This document shows, one piece after another, positions 40,923-50,644 of a DNA stretch of 64,000 bases. This DNA comes from Chrysophaeum taylorii (lineage: Eukaryota > Sar > Pelagophyceae > Pelagomonadales > Pelagomonadaceae), in the NCBI GenBank assembly GCA_029834535.1, contig JAQMWT010000667.1, positions 124,001-188,000 of the forward strand, given 5' to 3'. Made by a program: the position numbers and the translations under genes. Numbering within the stretch: position 1 is the first letter of the stretch; each line of letters starts with the position of its first letter. The notes under the pieces were generated by a model. It was not told the origin of the DNA. It did not search any database and saw nothing but the letters and a program-made list of their open reading frames with translations.

Positions 40923-42095
40923 ATGGCGGACAGTCCCCGGCAGCGGTCGGTCGTTGCGAGCCTACTACTTGTTGTCGTCGCGGCCGTCGGTGTCGTGTCG
41001 CATGTCCTGATATTATTAGCCAGCGACGACAAAGCCAGCGAGAGATCGTGCCGGCCGATCGCTATTGTGAGTTCGTGCTTGGGAACCCGCGACAGCGTTC
41101 CGACAGTCTTTCCCGAACGGTGCGTGGACTTTTATTTCTTCGCCAACGCGACGACACCGCGAGCGTCGAAAAACGGCTGGACGCTCGTGCTGCCCGGACT
41201 TAAAAAAAAGCGACATAAGACACACGTCGCGAGCAGGAGCTGGTTTCTAGTTCTCGAGATCGTTTCAAGCGGACGAGGCGGAGGCCTGTCGTTCGACTTG
41301 GGTATGGTGCGGCACGCGAGTCGTCCGCATGCGGCCGTCGACAAGTACGGCGGACAAGACACGGGTCACATGATGGCGGCAAAGTTTATCAAGGTTCAGC
41401 TGTTGAGGATTGACGTATTGTCTGACTTTGACTACGTGGTTTGGAGCGACGCCTCGCTGCGGTTTGACGCCGGTGCAGCGACGCGTCTCGGCCGCTTGTT
41501 TTCTCCGACGGCTGACCTCGTGGTCCTCTCGCACCCGTTTCACCGAGGTGCCGACGCGACGATCCGAAGCGAGGTCCGCAAGGCCGTGACGAGCCAGCTG
41601 CGGTACGCGCTCCTCGAGCCGGTCATGACCGAGCAGCTCGCGACGTAACGAGGCGCGGGTTTCCGCGACGACGTTGGCGTCTACTGGCTCGCCCTTTATG
41701 GCGTCCGGCGTACCCCCCTCGTCGAGGCCATCCTCGACGCGTGGTGGTTCGAGATCAGACGCTGGCACTTCGAGGATCAGGTGTCGTTTCCGTTTGCGCT
41801 CTGGCACGTCGCACAGATTGAAAATGCCCAGCCGCGTCTCGTTAACGTCACCATCAAAAGCGAAGCCGATCTCTGCGCTATTTTAGTCGGCACGACTGAG
41901 GAGTGCTGTCGCCGCTGCGGTCGAGAGGCGGACGCGCGACAGCGCCGAGAAGAAGGTCGCACTCTCCGCAGGGCCCGGCGGCGCGCCGAACGCCATTTCC
42001 CTAGTCGCCACCAGGTTTTGCCTGTGTGGGTTCCTTTGAACCTTGCGACCAACAACGTGACGCCACCATTTCGCGTTGTAGCTAGCGGTCGTTGA
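40923..42095 (+). CDS. DUF616 (MUCI70/TOD1-like) glycosyltransferase with an in-frame stop
   Basis: Divergent neighbour of the preceding gene, 144 bases apart. Residues 11-33 are a membrane anchor. The DUF616 pattern runs IAIVSSCLGT, MMAAKFIKVQLLRIDVL, DFDYVVWSDASLRFD and LSHPFHRGADA. A TAA at 41646-41648 stops it after EQLAT, yet the same frame continues at once with the conserved next block (RGAGFRDDVGVYWLALYGVR, RTPLVEAILDAWW, FEDQVSFPFALW) for another 148 codons to 42095. No room exists for an intron. The gene is therefore broken by one substitution, read through, or has a sequence error. TAA is used as a normal stop elsewhere in the window. Confidence 0.7.
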
Positions 42096-42656
42096 TGATA
42101 AAGCCCCTACAGCACCGCGACAGCGCCGCCGCCGTCGCTTCGTTGGTGACGACGACGACGGGGAATGCGGCGAGCCGCCGCCGCGTACACGTCGTTCGGC
42201 CACGCGCCAGGAAAAAAATCGCCAAATAATCCTGCGTCGCCAGGCGCGGGAGACGTCGGTGAAGCGGAGGTGCGACGACGTCGATAAAAGATACTAGTAT
42301 CTCGACGACGACGACGACGCGCAAAGGCTGAATCCGCACGCAGCGACGTCAATCAAAGCTTGAAACACGCGGACTCGACTCTCACCGGGGGGGGTGAGCG
42401 ACCGCAATGTTCTTTCAGCAGGTTGCCCCCCATTATCCACGCGGTACTCAACTCACCTTCTCTACAGGCGGCGCAGCATTCGGCCGGGGGTGGTGGCGGG
42501 TCGATTATAAAAATAAGGATGACGCCGAGGAGGCGGGGCAAGTCGGGAGTCTCGATAAGTCGGGAGAAGGACCTACCGAAGGGGCGGTTCTCTCAGAGGC
42601 ATGGTTGTCTTGGGGGCTCCATCGCGCCGAGGCGTGGTGGTGGCTACCAGAATCAG
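42096..42656. other. intergenic, no gene recognised
   Basis: GAC repeats near 42303-42320 and G-runs. Short frames on both strands show nothing recognisable. Confidence 0.4.
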
Positions 42657-43565
42657 TCAGTCTTCGGGGGGGGTGTCAACCTGCTTGATCATTTGTTCGG
42701 CGACACGGTCGAAGGTAGCCTTGCATCGGTTGAGCTTTTCGACGGTCGGGTGTTTCGGGAAGTTGGTCTCGAGCTGGTGGATGTAGCGGTCGATGACTTG
42801 CTGTTCTTTTTCTAGGTGGCAGTAGGTCGCGATCAAGTTGACGAGGGTGTCGGGGTTGTCGCCCTTTTGAAGGGCTGAAAGGAGGTGCTTCTCGGCGTCT
42901 TCCCATTCGTGCATGTGCATGCGGGCTGCGGCGAGACCGTTGAGGAGGGCAATCGTGGGCTCGAACTTGTCGATGAGCTCTTCGTAGGTGTAGGCTGCTT
43001 CCTTGAGCTTGTCGCCGCCCTGGGAGATGTGGACCCATGCCGAGCATAGTTGGGTCAGAGAGTGGTCCTCGTCCATCTCCTGAAGCTGTTTGAGTTTTTC
43101 GGCAGCCAAGTCGACGCGGTAAATCCGAATGCAAAACTGAGCCCAGAGCGCGATCTGCTCCATGGTCGACTGGTGCCGAATCGCCGTGAACGCCTGGTCC
43201 ATTTTGTTCTCCTTTTCGTAGATTATGGCCGCCGCGAGCTGGACGGTTGGGTTCGCGCTCGTCTTGCCGTCTCGCATCCACTCGCTCAGCGTCTCGAGGA
43301 CGTCGTCGCGCTCGTCGTCGGGCGCGCTAAGGTATCGGGCCATAAGCCTCACGGCGAGGAGCGACGGGGGGGCATCGTCCTTCACCTCGTTCAGGACAAG
43401 GTTGTACTGCCCGAGACCCACATAGCTCCGGTACACGAACTCGTCCCGCTCCACCCGCAACTCGTCCGAGACCCGCGTCAGGTTGTTCCCCTCGGCGATC
43501 GCGAGCTGAAAATTTCCGAGCCAGAACCGGTTCCTTAAAGTGTACAGTTCGTCGGGATCAGCCAT
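42657..43565 (-). CDS. COPE: coatomer subunit epsilon (epsilon-COP)
   Basis: A 302-residue TPR-like alpha-solenoid protein, the usual length for epsilon-COP. Recognisable pieces are LYTLRNRFWLGNFQLAIAEG at the N-terminus, VYRSYVGLGQYNLVLNEV, TVQLAAAIIYEKENKMDQAF, TQLCSAWVHISQGGDKLKEA, YTYEELIDKFEPTIALLNGL and HLLSALQKGDNPDTLVNLI. Epsilon-COP stabilises alpha-COP in the cage of COPI vesicles that carry cargo from Golgi to ER. It is divergent to the plastid-targeted gene, with a GTC run and G-run in the shared upstream region (43566-43763). Confidence 0.96.
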   Translation of the reverse strand: MADPDELYTLRNRFWLGNFQLAIAEGNNLTRVSDELRVERDEFVYRSYVGLGQYNLVLNEVKDDAPPSLLAVRLMARYLSAPDDERDDVLETLSEWMRDGKTSANPTVQLAAAIIYEKENKMDQAFTAIRHQSTMEQIALWAQFCIRIYRVDLAAEKLKQLQEMDEDHSLTQLCSAWVHISQGGDKLKEAAYTYEELIDKFEPTIALLNGLAAARMHMHEWEDAEKHLLSALQKGDNPDTLVNLIATYCHLEKEQQVIDRYIHQLETNFPKHPTVEKLNRCKATFDRVAEQMIKQVDTPPED

Positions 43566-43763
43566 CGTCGTCGTCGTCGTCGTCGTCGCTGCGAGAGGGT
43601 TTTATTTTATTTTAGGGGGGGGAAATCGTCGACTGCAGTGCTTAGTAGCAGTAGTAGTACTTAGACTTATAGTGGTTGTAGTCGGGGGGACGGGCCCGTG
43701 AGGGCAAAGGTCAGAATAAATAGAAGAACGGTCTCGTTGTTGATGCTCGAAAGGTTCGCAAGG

Positions 43764-44444
43764 ATGCGGAGGAACACATGGACGACGACGATGATGCTGG
43801 CGACGTCCTCGGCGTTCGTGGTGCCCGCGGCGCGCGTAGTGCACCGGTCAGACCGGTTCTTCGGAAGCTCGTCGGACGACGAGGACGAGCTCGCGAAGCT
43901 GCGGCGCGAGAATGCCGAACTTCGGTCCAAGCTCCGCAAGGAGGAGGGTGGTCCGTTGGACTTTTTCAAAGGCCTCTTCGGGAAGCGCGACGAGACGGCC
44001 CTGGATCGGCAGAAGAAGGAGATGGACACGCAAATCGACAAGTTCTTCGAAGGGTCAGGATTGCTGGGCGGAATCGTCGGCTCGATGACTAAGGGCGTCG
44101 TGGGGATGGCCTCGTCGATGATGAAAGAGACGGCCGCCGACGTGGACCGCGTGCAGCGAAAAGTGGCCGCCGAGCTAGAGCGCCAGGGTAAGGGTCCGAT
44201 CACCGAGAGCGACGCGCCGACGCAGCAGAGTTACTCTTCGACGAACATCAACGGACGCGTCACAAAAAACGTACAGCTTGTGTACAGGGTCACCGCGGCC
44301 AACATCTCCGCCATCGTCAGGGTCCAAGCCCAGATCCAGGAAAACGGGGACATCGACATCATTGACCTCGACTTGAACGACCGCCCGGGTAATAGCACGC
44401 CCCGCGGGAGCGGTTTCCGCTCCGGCACCGTCATCGATGTCTGA
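43764..44444 (+). CDS. plastid-targeted protein of unknown function
   Basis: A 226-residue protein from MRRNTWTTTMML. The signal peptide ends ATSSA followed by FVVPAARVV, a clear ASAFAP-type site. The mature part starts with a short coiled coil (DEDELAKLRRENAELRSKLRKEEG), then GGPLDFFKGLFGKRDE, a Gly/Met-rich amphipathic region (GGIVGSMTKGVVGMASSMMK), a Ser-rich linker and a compact C-terminal domain (NVQLVYRVTAANISAIVRVQAQ, DIDIIDLDLNDRPG). The C-terminal fold suggests a small beta domain. I do not recognise the family. An earlier in-frame Met at 43698 is less likely. Confidence 0.72.
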   Translation: MRRNTWTTTMMLATSSAFVVPAARVVHRSDRFFGSSSDDEDELAKLRRENAELRSKLRKEEGGPLDFFKGLFGKRDETALDRQKKEMDTQIDKFFEGSGLLGGIVGSMTKGVVGMASSMMKETAADVDRVQRKVAAELERQGKGPITESDAPTQQSYSSTNINGRVTKNVQLVYRVTAANISAIVRVQAQIQENGDIDIIDLDLNDRPGNSTPRGSGFRSGTVIDV

Positions 44445-45540
44445 TGAGGGGGAACCTTCCATCATATCTCGCTGCTGCTATTGCTAAGAGGGGGGGATAG
44501 CTGCGCCCCCCCCGGAAATGGAGGTGGTGGGCTGCGCGCGGTAGATAGATCCAGGCGCAGACCCCCGGGGTCGACCTCGGTAAATCACGCCGACGGAGGA
44601 AGGGGGGCTTGGCGGCGCTGCACAGGGGCAGTCGGGGCTCGTCACGAGGGTGTTGCCGTTGTTGTGGAGGCGGCGGGCGGCGCCCGAGGGCCGCGTCACG
44701 AACTCCCAGACCATCGTCGAAGTTTCATGGTGTCGAAATCCAGGACACGTACTCGCGCGCTGCCGAATGCTCGGTGTCCCTCGAATCGCCGTCGTCTTAC
44801 AAGAGGAGATAGCCGTTCTCGAGCTGGTGGGTATCGTGCTGGTTATAAAACGCGCGGCTCTTTTGTGAAAAAGTAAAGTCGGCTATGGGATTTAAGAGGA
44901 CAGGATCCACTCGAGTTTTGGCATCATCGCCGCGAGATCGTAGGAAAAGGAGGCGCATTTCCGCCACGTAGGTTGAGGTGGCGCCCGTGCCCGCGGCGTT
45001 CGTACGCATCCAATCAATCGTCCGTCGACATCGCGCCCCAGTCTACGGACGGGTCGAAGTAATTGCCGAGATCGAAAAATGTCGTCTGTCCCCCTCGCTC
45101 CCACCGGATCACCCCCTCGCACGACACCACTTTTCGCACCCTTCGGGCTAAATACCGACGGCACGACTCGAATTCACAAGGTCGAGTCGAGCCTCGTGCG
45201 TGTCAGCTCTCGTGTTGCTCTAGCTCACGATCCCGCACCCCCCCCGACTTCTCGACGAGCGTTCCGCACCGTCACGACGTCACCCGAAATCGGACTCGCG
45301 GCGCTCCCGCAGTGCTTGCAGTGCCACACGACGTGCCCAGACCTGCTGAGGGCCACGAGCCCTTGCTTGTGATCGAGCAAAAGGTACTCCCAGGTGGGGG
45401 TCCCAGACACGTTCCCGACCTCTTTTTTCCGATGGCCGACTCCACCTCCTCGGCCGACGCTAGGCGCACCACCAACAACCACCACCTGAACGGTGATGAT
45501 GTATTTGACCAATGGCAATGCATCGGGCGTAGGCTAATAA
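44445..45540. other. no gene recognised
   Basis: Only short frames. One on the minus strand (45518-45225, including EYLLLDHKQGLVAL and VWHCKHCGSAASP) has a lone CxxC and could be a remnant of a zinc-binding protein. I cannot support more. Confidence 0.3.
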
Positions 45541-45549
45541 TCACAGCGC

Positions 45550-46850
45550 CATGGCGCGTGGGATCAGAGTCACGAGACGTGCGATAGTAGTACTGTTGTC
45601 GCCAGTCGTCGCGGTTTTCGTGCGTGAACTGTGGGGACTTGCGGGGACGTTTGTAGGCGCACCAGGAGGTGAGCATTTCCCCCCCCGAGGGAGGCGATAC
45701 CAGGGCATGCGGGCAACGTGGCCTGCCCGGCGAAGTTGTCCGCGCGAGATGTATAGATGTCGATAGCCTTCAGGCCGAGGCGCTGGAGGAGTGTTGAAGG
45801 TTTGACATGATGTTGGTCCCAGGTTTTCTGGCGACATGTAACGCAGCACATCGCGCACTGTGCGTGAAGGCGTCCTAGGCAATTGTGGGCAACCGCGGTT
45901 AGGCACCATGATTCCGCATCATGAAGGAGGATGAGACCGACGTAGACAGGCTCGGGGCAGAGACGTACGTTTCTCGAGGCAAAAACGTAGTGACGGAGCG
46001 CATCGAAAGCGGCTGTGCCGCCTTCTTTAGACGAGAGTCAACGAACGTCCTCAGAGTCACTGCAGTTGCGAGAGAGTATAGGAGCCCAGGTATTTTTTTG
46101 AACGTCGCCACCACTTTTGGATACGACGGACGTCATCTACGTCTACGGTCGGAGAGGTCGGCACCGTCGTAGGTTTTCTTTCGGGTTATTGTAGAGAATG
46201 TCTGCCTTGGCGACAAAAAGTATCTCGGATTTCGACTCTTTCCGTGCTTGGCGGTCACCCGTGTCGACTTCTATACCCCATCTGCTGGATGATACGGGGC
46301 GTCTCCTCATTCACAGCACGACGATCGGAAAACGGGAACGCCACATCATCTGCGTACGCTGACTCTTCGCGTGCGACTTCCTCAGCGTCGTGTTTTGCGT
46401 TGTAGTGACGTCCAGCGAGTACGCCATCGTTCTTCGTCTTGAAAACGTATGCTGGTTCTCGACCTTCACGACGTCGCCATGAAATGGTCAAGAAGGAAGG
46501 ATGCCGTGTATAGAACGAAAAGAACAGGAAGAAGGACATCATCCTGCTTAATGCCGATGATGGAGTTGATCGAGGCCGTAATGCCGGAGGACCGCAGTTG
46601 TATACGGTGGAGAGCTGTAATGACGCGTACGAGTTTCGCTGGATCGGCGAATTTCGATAGCACTTGCCAGAGTAGTTCCCGCGGGACCCTGTCGTGTCAA
46701 CAAAGTGTGAACAGAACGCTCCGGCTTTTTTCTGAGGTCTGGGAGAGCGCGCAACATCCGGCTTGCTTGCGCAGGACGGAGTGTCTGACGTGACGACCTA
46801 TCCTTGGAAAAGACGCTCTTAAGACGGCCGACACAATTAATTATCTCCCA
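45550..46850 (-). pseudogene. LINE reverse transcriptase relic (jockey/CR1/I-like order)
   Basis: Minus-strand fragments in order: LSKFADPAKLVRVITALH and IIGIKQDDVLLPVLFVLY (RT motif around the fingers, GIKQGDxLxP in active elements) near 46660-46460; YADDVAFPFSDRRAVNEE (the YxDD motif) near 46360-46310; a KYLGSYI-like region and SRLKKAAQPLSM near 46100-46000; and LRRAGHVARMPWYRLPR near 45760-45700. They lie in different frames with several stops. The copy is old and cannot encode an active enzyme. It is unrelated in sequence to the truncated LINE family that carries the 54001 protein. Confidence 0.7.
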
Positions 46851-47135
46851 ATATCGCTTCGGACGCCGTTGCGCGCGCCGCTGTTTCCGACTTGAAGTGC
46901 AAAAAACAAGGAGGGCTAAAAATAGATAATGCTATTCGACGCCGACGACGACGAGGAGAGGAGGAGGGGGCGCTCCCTAGCTATAGGTGGTACGCGCTAA
47001 CGGCTCCTCGGGGACCTAGGAAGTACGCGACAGGAGTATCATCAGTAATTCGCGCGATCTCGAGAGCGCTCGGGGCCAGAAGAAGATGAGGAACTTGTTG
47101 TTGATGTGGTGGAAAAAGAAAGCTTGTTGGTCGCA

Positions 47136-47170
47136 GCAGCAGCAGCAGCAGCAGCTGCTGCTGCTGCTTA
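47136..47170. repeat. inverted trinucleotide repeat (GCA)7-(CTG)n at a stop codon
   Basis: GCAGCAGCAGCAGCAGCAGC is followed by TGCTGCTGCTGCT and then the TTA that is the helicase stop on the minus strand. The two halves are complementary and could fold into a perfect hairpin in the mRNA directly after the stop codon. Confidence 0.85.
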
Positions 47171-49525
47171 GTAGCGCGGGCGGTAGTTGTCGCGGGAGGT
47201 CGAGTAGTCGCGGCGACCGCGGTTGTACGATCCGCGGCCGCCGTAGGAAGCGTCTCGGCGCGGGCGGCCTCCGTCGCGGCCTCGGTACCCGCCGCGATCG
47301 CGATCGCGGTCCCCCCCCCGGCGATAGCCGCCGCCGCCGCCGCCTCGGCCGCCGCCGCCGTAGCGCGAGCCGGCGCGGTCATTCTGCGTTCTCTGGAGCT
47401 GCGGAAGTTCGTGACACTCGGTGAAGGAGAACTTGGAGAGCTTCTGGGTGTCGATGAAGTGGAGGAGCTCGCGGGCTTTCTTGGCGGGGAGGTCGAAGAC
47501 GGCGCTGTTTGGCTTGGCGCAGACACGGACGGCGCCGACCTTGGCGTCGCCGAGGTCGTCGGCGGCCGCAGCCGACGGGAGTCGCTCGAGGAGCCTCGCG
47601 ACGGCGTAGACGACGTCCCCCGTGCGGAGGTCGCGCGGCGCAGTCATCGAAAGAGTCATGGTGTCGTCGTCACCCGTGAGAAGGGAGCGCGGGAGGACCT
47701 CGGGCTTGCGCGCGATGGCGGCGAGGCATTTTGCCACCAAGAGTCGCATCTTGGTGCCGTCGTCGTCGTCGCCGTCGACCAGCTCCTCGGCCGGGCCGTT
47801 CAAGACGCTCTCGACGAGGGCGTCCGCCGTGGACTTGAAGTAGGGGAGTACGTCGTCGGAAACCTTCTCGAGGGCCATGGTCGCGTCGCGCGCCGAGGCC
47901 TTCAAGACGGCGGCCGAGCTCGGCGGGCCTTGGCGGTGGAACTTGAGACCGCAGAGACGCTCGAGGTCGAGAACGTCGCGCTCTTCGCGTTCGTCGTACA
48001 GCACGACGGCCGTTCCGTCGCGGCCCGCGCGGCCCGTGCGGCCCGACCGGTGGACATACCCTTCGGCGTCCCGCGGCGTGCGGTATTGGACGACGAGATC
48101 GACGCCCCTCACGTCGATGCCTCGAGCCGCCACGTCGGTCGCGATCAGAACTTGGAAGGCCCCGCGCCGGAACTGCGCGAGGGTCGCCTCGCGCTGGGAC
48201 TGGCCAATGTCGCCGTGGAGCACCTGGACGGCGAGGCGCTTGAACGCAGCGCTTCCGGCGAGCTCGTCGCACTCCCTTTTCGTCGACGCGAAGACGATCG
48301 CTCGACCGCCGCCGCCAACGACGTCGTCGCTTTCCTGGCCCTTCTGCGACGACACTTCCACCGTGATGATGTCCTCGAGCAGCGCCGCCCGCGCGTTGTC
48401 CCCGCGCGGCACCAGCACGGCCTTGTGGGTCACCGTGGTGGCCGCCTGCTGCTTGGTGTCGCCGACCACGTCGATCGTCGCGTGTTTCTCCAGGTAGCGC
48501 GACGTCAGCTTCTTCACCCACGACGGCGCGGTCGCCGAGAACAGCAGGGTCTGGGGCCGTCGTTCCAGCACCGGCGCCTCCCGCTCGGCTGCAAGACGTT
48601 GTTGTTGTTGTTTCTTGGGAGCACCACCACCAAATACGTCTGCGTCGTCGTCGAAGAGCTCGTCGAAGAACTCGTCGTCCCTGACCTTTTGCTTGCCGCC
48701 CGAAACCCTTTCGCCCGCGGGACACTCGGAGAAAATGCGCTCGACGTCCTCGGCAAATCCCATCGACAACATCTCGTCGGCCTCGTCGAGGACCACGTGG
48801 TAGGCCTTCGACAGGTCGAGGTTGCCCCTATCCAGGTGGTCGATCACGCGTCCGACCGTCGCGACGAGCACGTCTACGCCGCGCTTCAGCGCGCGCTCCT
48901 GGGGCGTGTACGAGACGCCGCCGTGGAAGCACACCGTCTTCAAGTCGTGCACCGCGCACAACAGCGCGAGCTCCTGCTCGACCTGCTTCGCGAGCTCCCG
49001 CGTCGGCGTCAGCACCACGATCGCCGGACCACGACCCGTCCGCTGCTTGTATTCGCCGTCCCTCGACCGCGCGGCGAGCCGCTCGATCAGCGGTAGCCCG
49101 AACGCGATCGTCTTGCCCGTCCCCGTCCGCGACTTCCCGAGCAAGTCCCGCCCCTGGTACACGGGGTCGAACGACAGGGCCTGGATCTCCGTGAAGGTCG
49201 TGATACCTCGCTTGGCCAACCCCGCCGCCTGACGCGGGTCGATGTCTGCTCTCGACGCGATCGTCTCCGCGCCGCCACCACCACTTTCCTCGCCCACCGA
49301 CACCACCCGCTCGGGGGAGCCCCCCCATGCCGCCGACGACGACGTCGAGTGTTGTTGCTGCAACGCGGCCTCGGGCATTGTCGCCACGGCCCGCCGCGCT
49401 GTCTTGGGTGCCCCCGCCATCACCACCACATTCCGCCCCACCGCGAAACGCTTCACCACGACGCTCCCGCGCACCCACCCCGACCCTGATCTCACCAGGG
49501 AGAGAAACATTGCCAATCTCAACAT
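47168..49525 (-). CDS. DEAD-box RNA helicase of the DDX21/DDX50/RH3 group with GUCT and RGG tail
   Basis: A 785-residue helicase. The helicase core has FTEIQALSFDPVYQGRDLLG, SRTGTGKT (about 138), TPTRELAKQVEQE, VLDEADEML (about 247), LFSATAPSW, IVFASTKRECDEL, DVAARGIDVRGVDLVVQY and HRSGRTGRAG. An insert with DDEFFDELFDDDADVFGG follows motif II. Then comes a GUCT domain (VGAVRVCAKPNSAVFDLPAK region) and an Arg/Gly-rich RGG tail of about 70 residues. The Met at 49525 is chosen because the N-terminus MLRLAMFLSLVRSGSGWVRG is then basic and acid-free, a plausible organelle presequence, as in plant RH3 or RH53. A nucleolar DDX21 role is the alternative. Confidence 0.88.
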   Translation of the reverse strand: MLRLAMFLSLVRSGSGWVRGSVVVKRFAVGRNVVVMAGAPKTARRAVATMPEAALQQQHSTSSSAAWGGSPERVVSVGEESGGGGAETIASRADIDPRQAAGLAKRGITTFTEIQALSFDPVYQGRDLLGKSRTGTGKTIAFGLPLIERLAARSRDGEYKQRTGRGPAIVVLTPTRELAKQVEQELALLCAVHDLKTVCFHGGVSYTPQERALKRGVDVLVATVGRVIDHLDRGNLDLSKAYHVVLDEADEMLSMGFAEDVERIFSECPAGERVSGGKQKVRDDEFFDELFDDDADVFGGGAPKKQQQQRLAAEREAPVLERRPQTLLFSATAPSWVKKLTSRYLEKHATIDVVGDTKQQAATTVTHKAVLVPRGDNARAALLEDIITVEVSSQKGQESDDVVGGGGRAIVFASTKRECDELAGSAAFKRLAVQVLHGDIGQSQREATLAQFRRGAFQVLIATDVAARGIDVRGVDLVVQYRTPRDAEGYVHRSGRTGRAGRDGTAVVLYDEREERDVLDLERLCGLKFHRQGPPSSAAVLKASARDATMALEKVSDDVLPYFKSTADALVESVLNGPAEELVDGDDDDGTKMRLLVAKCLAAIARKPEVLPRSLLTGDDDTMTLSMTAPRDLRTGDVVYAVARLLERLPSAAAADDLGDAKVGAVRVCAKPNSAVFDLPAKKARELLHFIDTQKLSKFSFTECHELPQLQRTQNDRAGSRYGGGGRGGGGGGYRRGGDRDRDRGGYRGRDGGRPRRDASYGGRGSYNRGRRDYSTSRDNYRPRY

Positions 49526-49807
49526 ACGCCACGCAATCGCGCACAACCTCAGCGCGAAGAAGAAGAAAAGGCGAGCCCTAACGATACGATCGATCGCCAG
49601 GACTTGTTGAACTCTACTGCAAACAAAACAAACAAAACAAAACACCCCCTCTTTTTTTTCAGGCGCGACGGTGGTACGGGGAAGTGATTCACCCCACATC
49701 ATCACCGGCGGCCAGTGCGACGACGTCCTGACTCCTTCCTCACATAATTATTATTTTACTCATCCATTTACCACCACCCTACCTCACTCACTCATCCAGT
49801 CAGTCAG

Positions 49808-50644
49808 TCACCTAGAGCCGTCGTCGATGCGCGCGGAACCCGCGAAGGCTCCAGAACCGAGGCTGCGCTCAAGGATTCTCCCTCGCACGTCCGCGTCATC
49901 GGCGGCGGCGAGACACCCGCCGGCCCGGTGGGTGCGCTGCCAAAGCGCGACATCACCGTCGTAAAAATGGGCAACATCCCCCCACGGGACGCGGCGCCTG
50001 AAGTCCTCAACGCCACCCCAGTGCGCTGTGTTTTCGTGAGAAAACTCGATCTCAACCCCCAGAGCGAGCGAGAGCGCGCGGCCAACAGCAGCGAACTTAT
50101 CCTCCAGCGTGCATACGAACCAATTCGGCGCCCCGAACACCTCGCCGAGCAAGGAAAGCTGGAAGTTGGCATGCCAAAAATAAAACTTGATATCCTGGGG
50201 CTCGCTCAACGGTCGAAACCACCCAACATCCTTGAGCGTGGCGAGCGTCGCATTACTCGACCGGCACCCCACGTTGTGCTTGCCAATGCCGGCGCACCAC
50301 TGACCCACGGCCGAGTAGAACCACGACTCGGGCCATCGAATCACGGTCGCCCACAGTACGTTCGCGCTGGGAATGTGTTTCGACTCGAACATGGCGTGCA
50401 TCCGCGCAAACCCGGACTCCTGGATCGCGATCCGCGTTTCTGACCTCGCCGTCAGACAATGCTCGCATTCGCATAACCTAGACAGCGTTCCCGTCCCGCC
50501 GTCGCACGCCATCTCTCCGTATGGGTAGAACGCATGCCCGACGCTCGTCCCGCCACACTTCGCCAGGTGGATGAACCCAACCCACACCTCGGCGACAGCA
50601 TGCCGAGCAATAAAGAGTGCTGTCCACGCCACATTCCCGGCCAT
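49808..50644 (-). CDS. sulfotransferase-like protein 1
   Basis: A 278-residue protein. After a short hydrophobic leader (AWTALFIARHAVAE) comes WVGFIHLAKCGGTSVGHAF, the P-loop-like PAPS-binding motif of sulfotransferases, and VIRWPESWFYSAV, corresponding to the 3'-phosphate-binding RxP region. Then NFQLSLLGEVFGAPNWFVCTL and a C-terminal DVAHFYDGDVALWQRTHR. A shorter relative lies at 60328-61017. Small sulfotransferases of this type modify carbohydrates in the secretory system. Upstream in-frame codons to 50794 lie in repeated DNA and are left out. Confidence 0.72.
   Translation of the reverse strand: MAGNVAWTALFIARHAVAEVWVGFIHLAKCGGTSVGHAFYPYGEMACDGGTGTLSRLCECEHCLTARSETRIAIQESGFARMHAMFESKHIPSANVLWATVIRWPESWFYSAVGQWCAGIGKHNVGCRSSNATLATLKDVGWFRPLSEPQDIKFYFWHANFQLSLLGEVFGAPNWFVCTLEDKFAAVGRALSLALGVEIEFSHENTAHWGGVEDFRRRVPWGDVAHFYDGDVALWQRTHRAGGCLAAADDADVRGRILERSLGSGAFAGSARIDDGSR

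Noticed and set aside
41640-41660. GTAACG at 41645 as an intron donor removing the in-frame TAA
   Set aside because: The conserved DUF616 block continues directly after the stop, leaving no space for an intron without losing conserved residues.
47411-49096. 561-codon plus-strand frame across the DDX21-type helicase
   Set aside because: Antisense shadow with no motifs, while the opposite strand has a complete DEAD-box protein.
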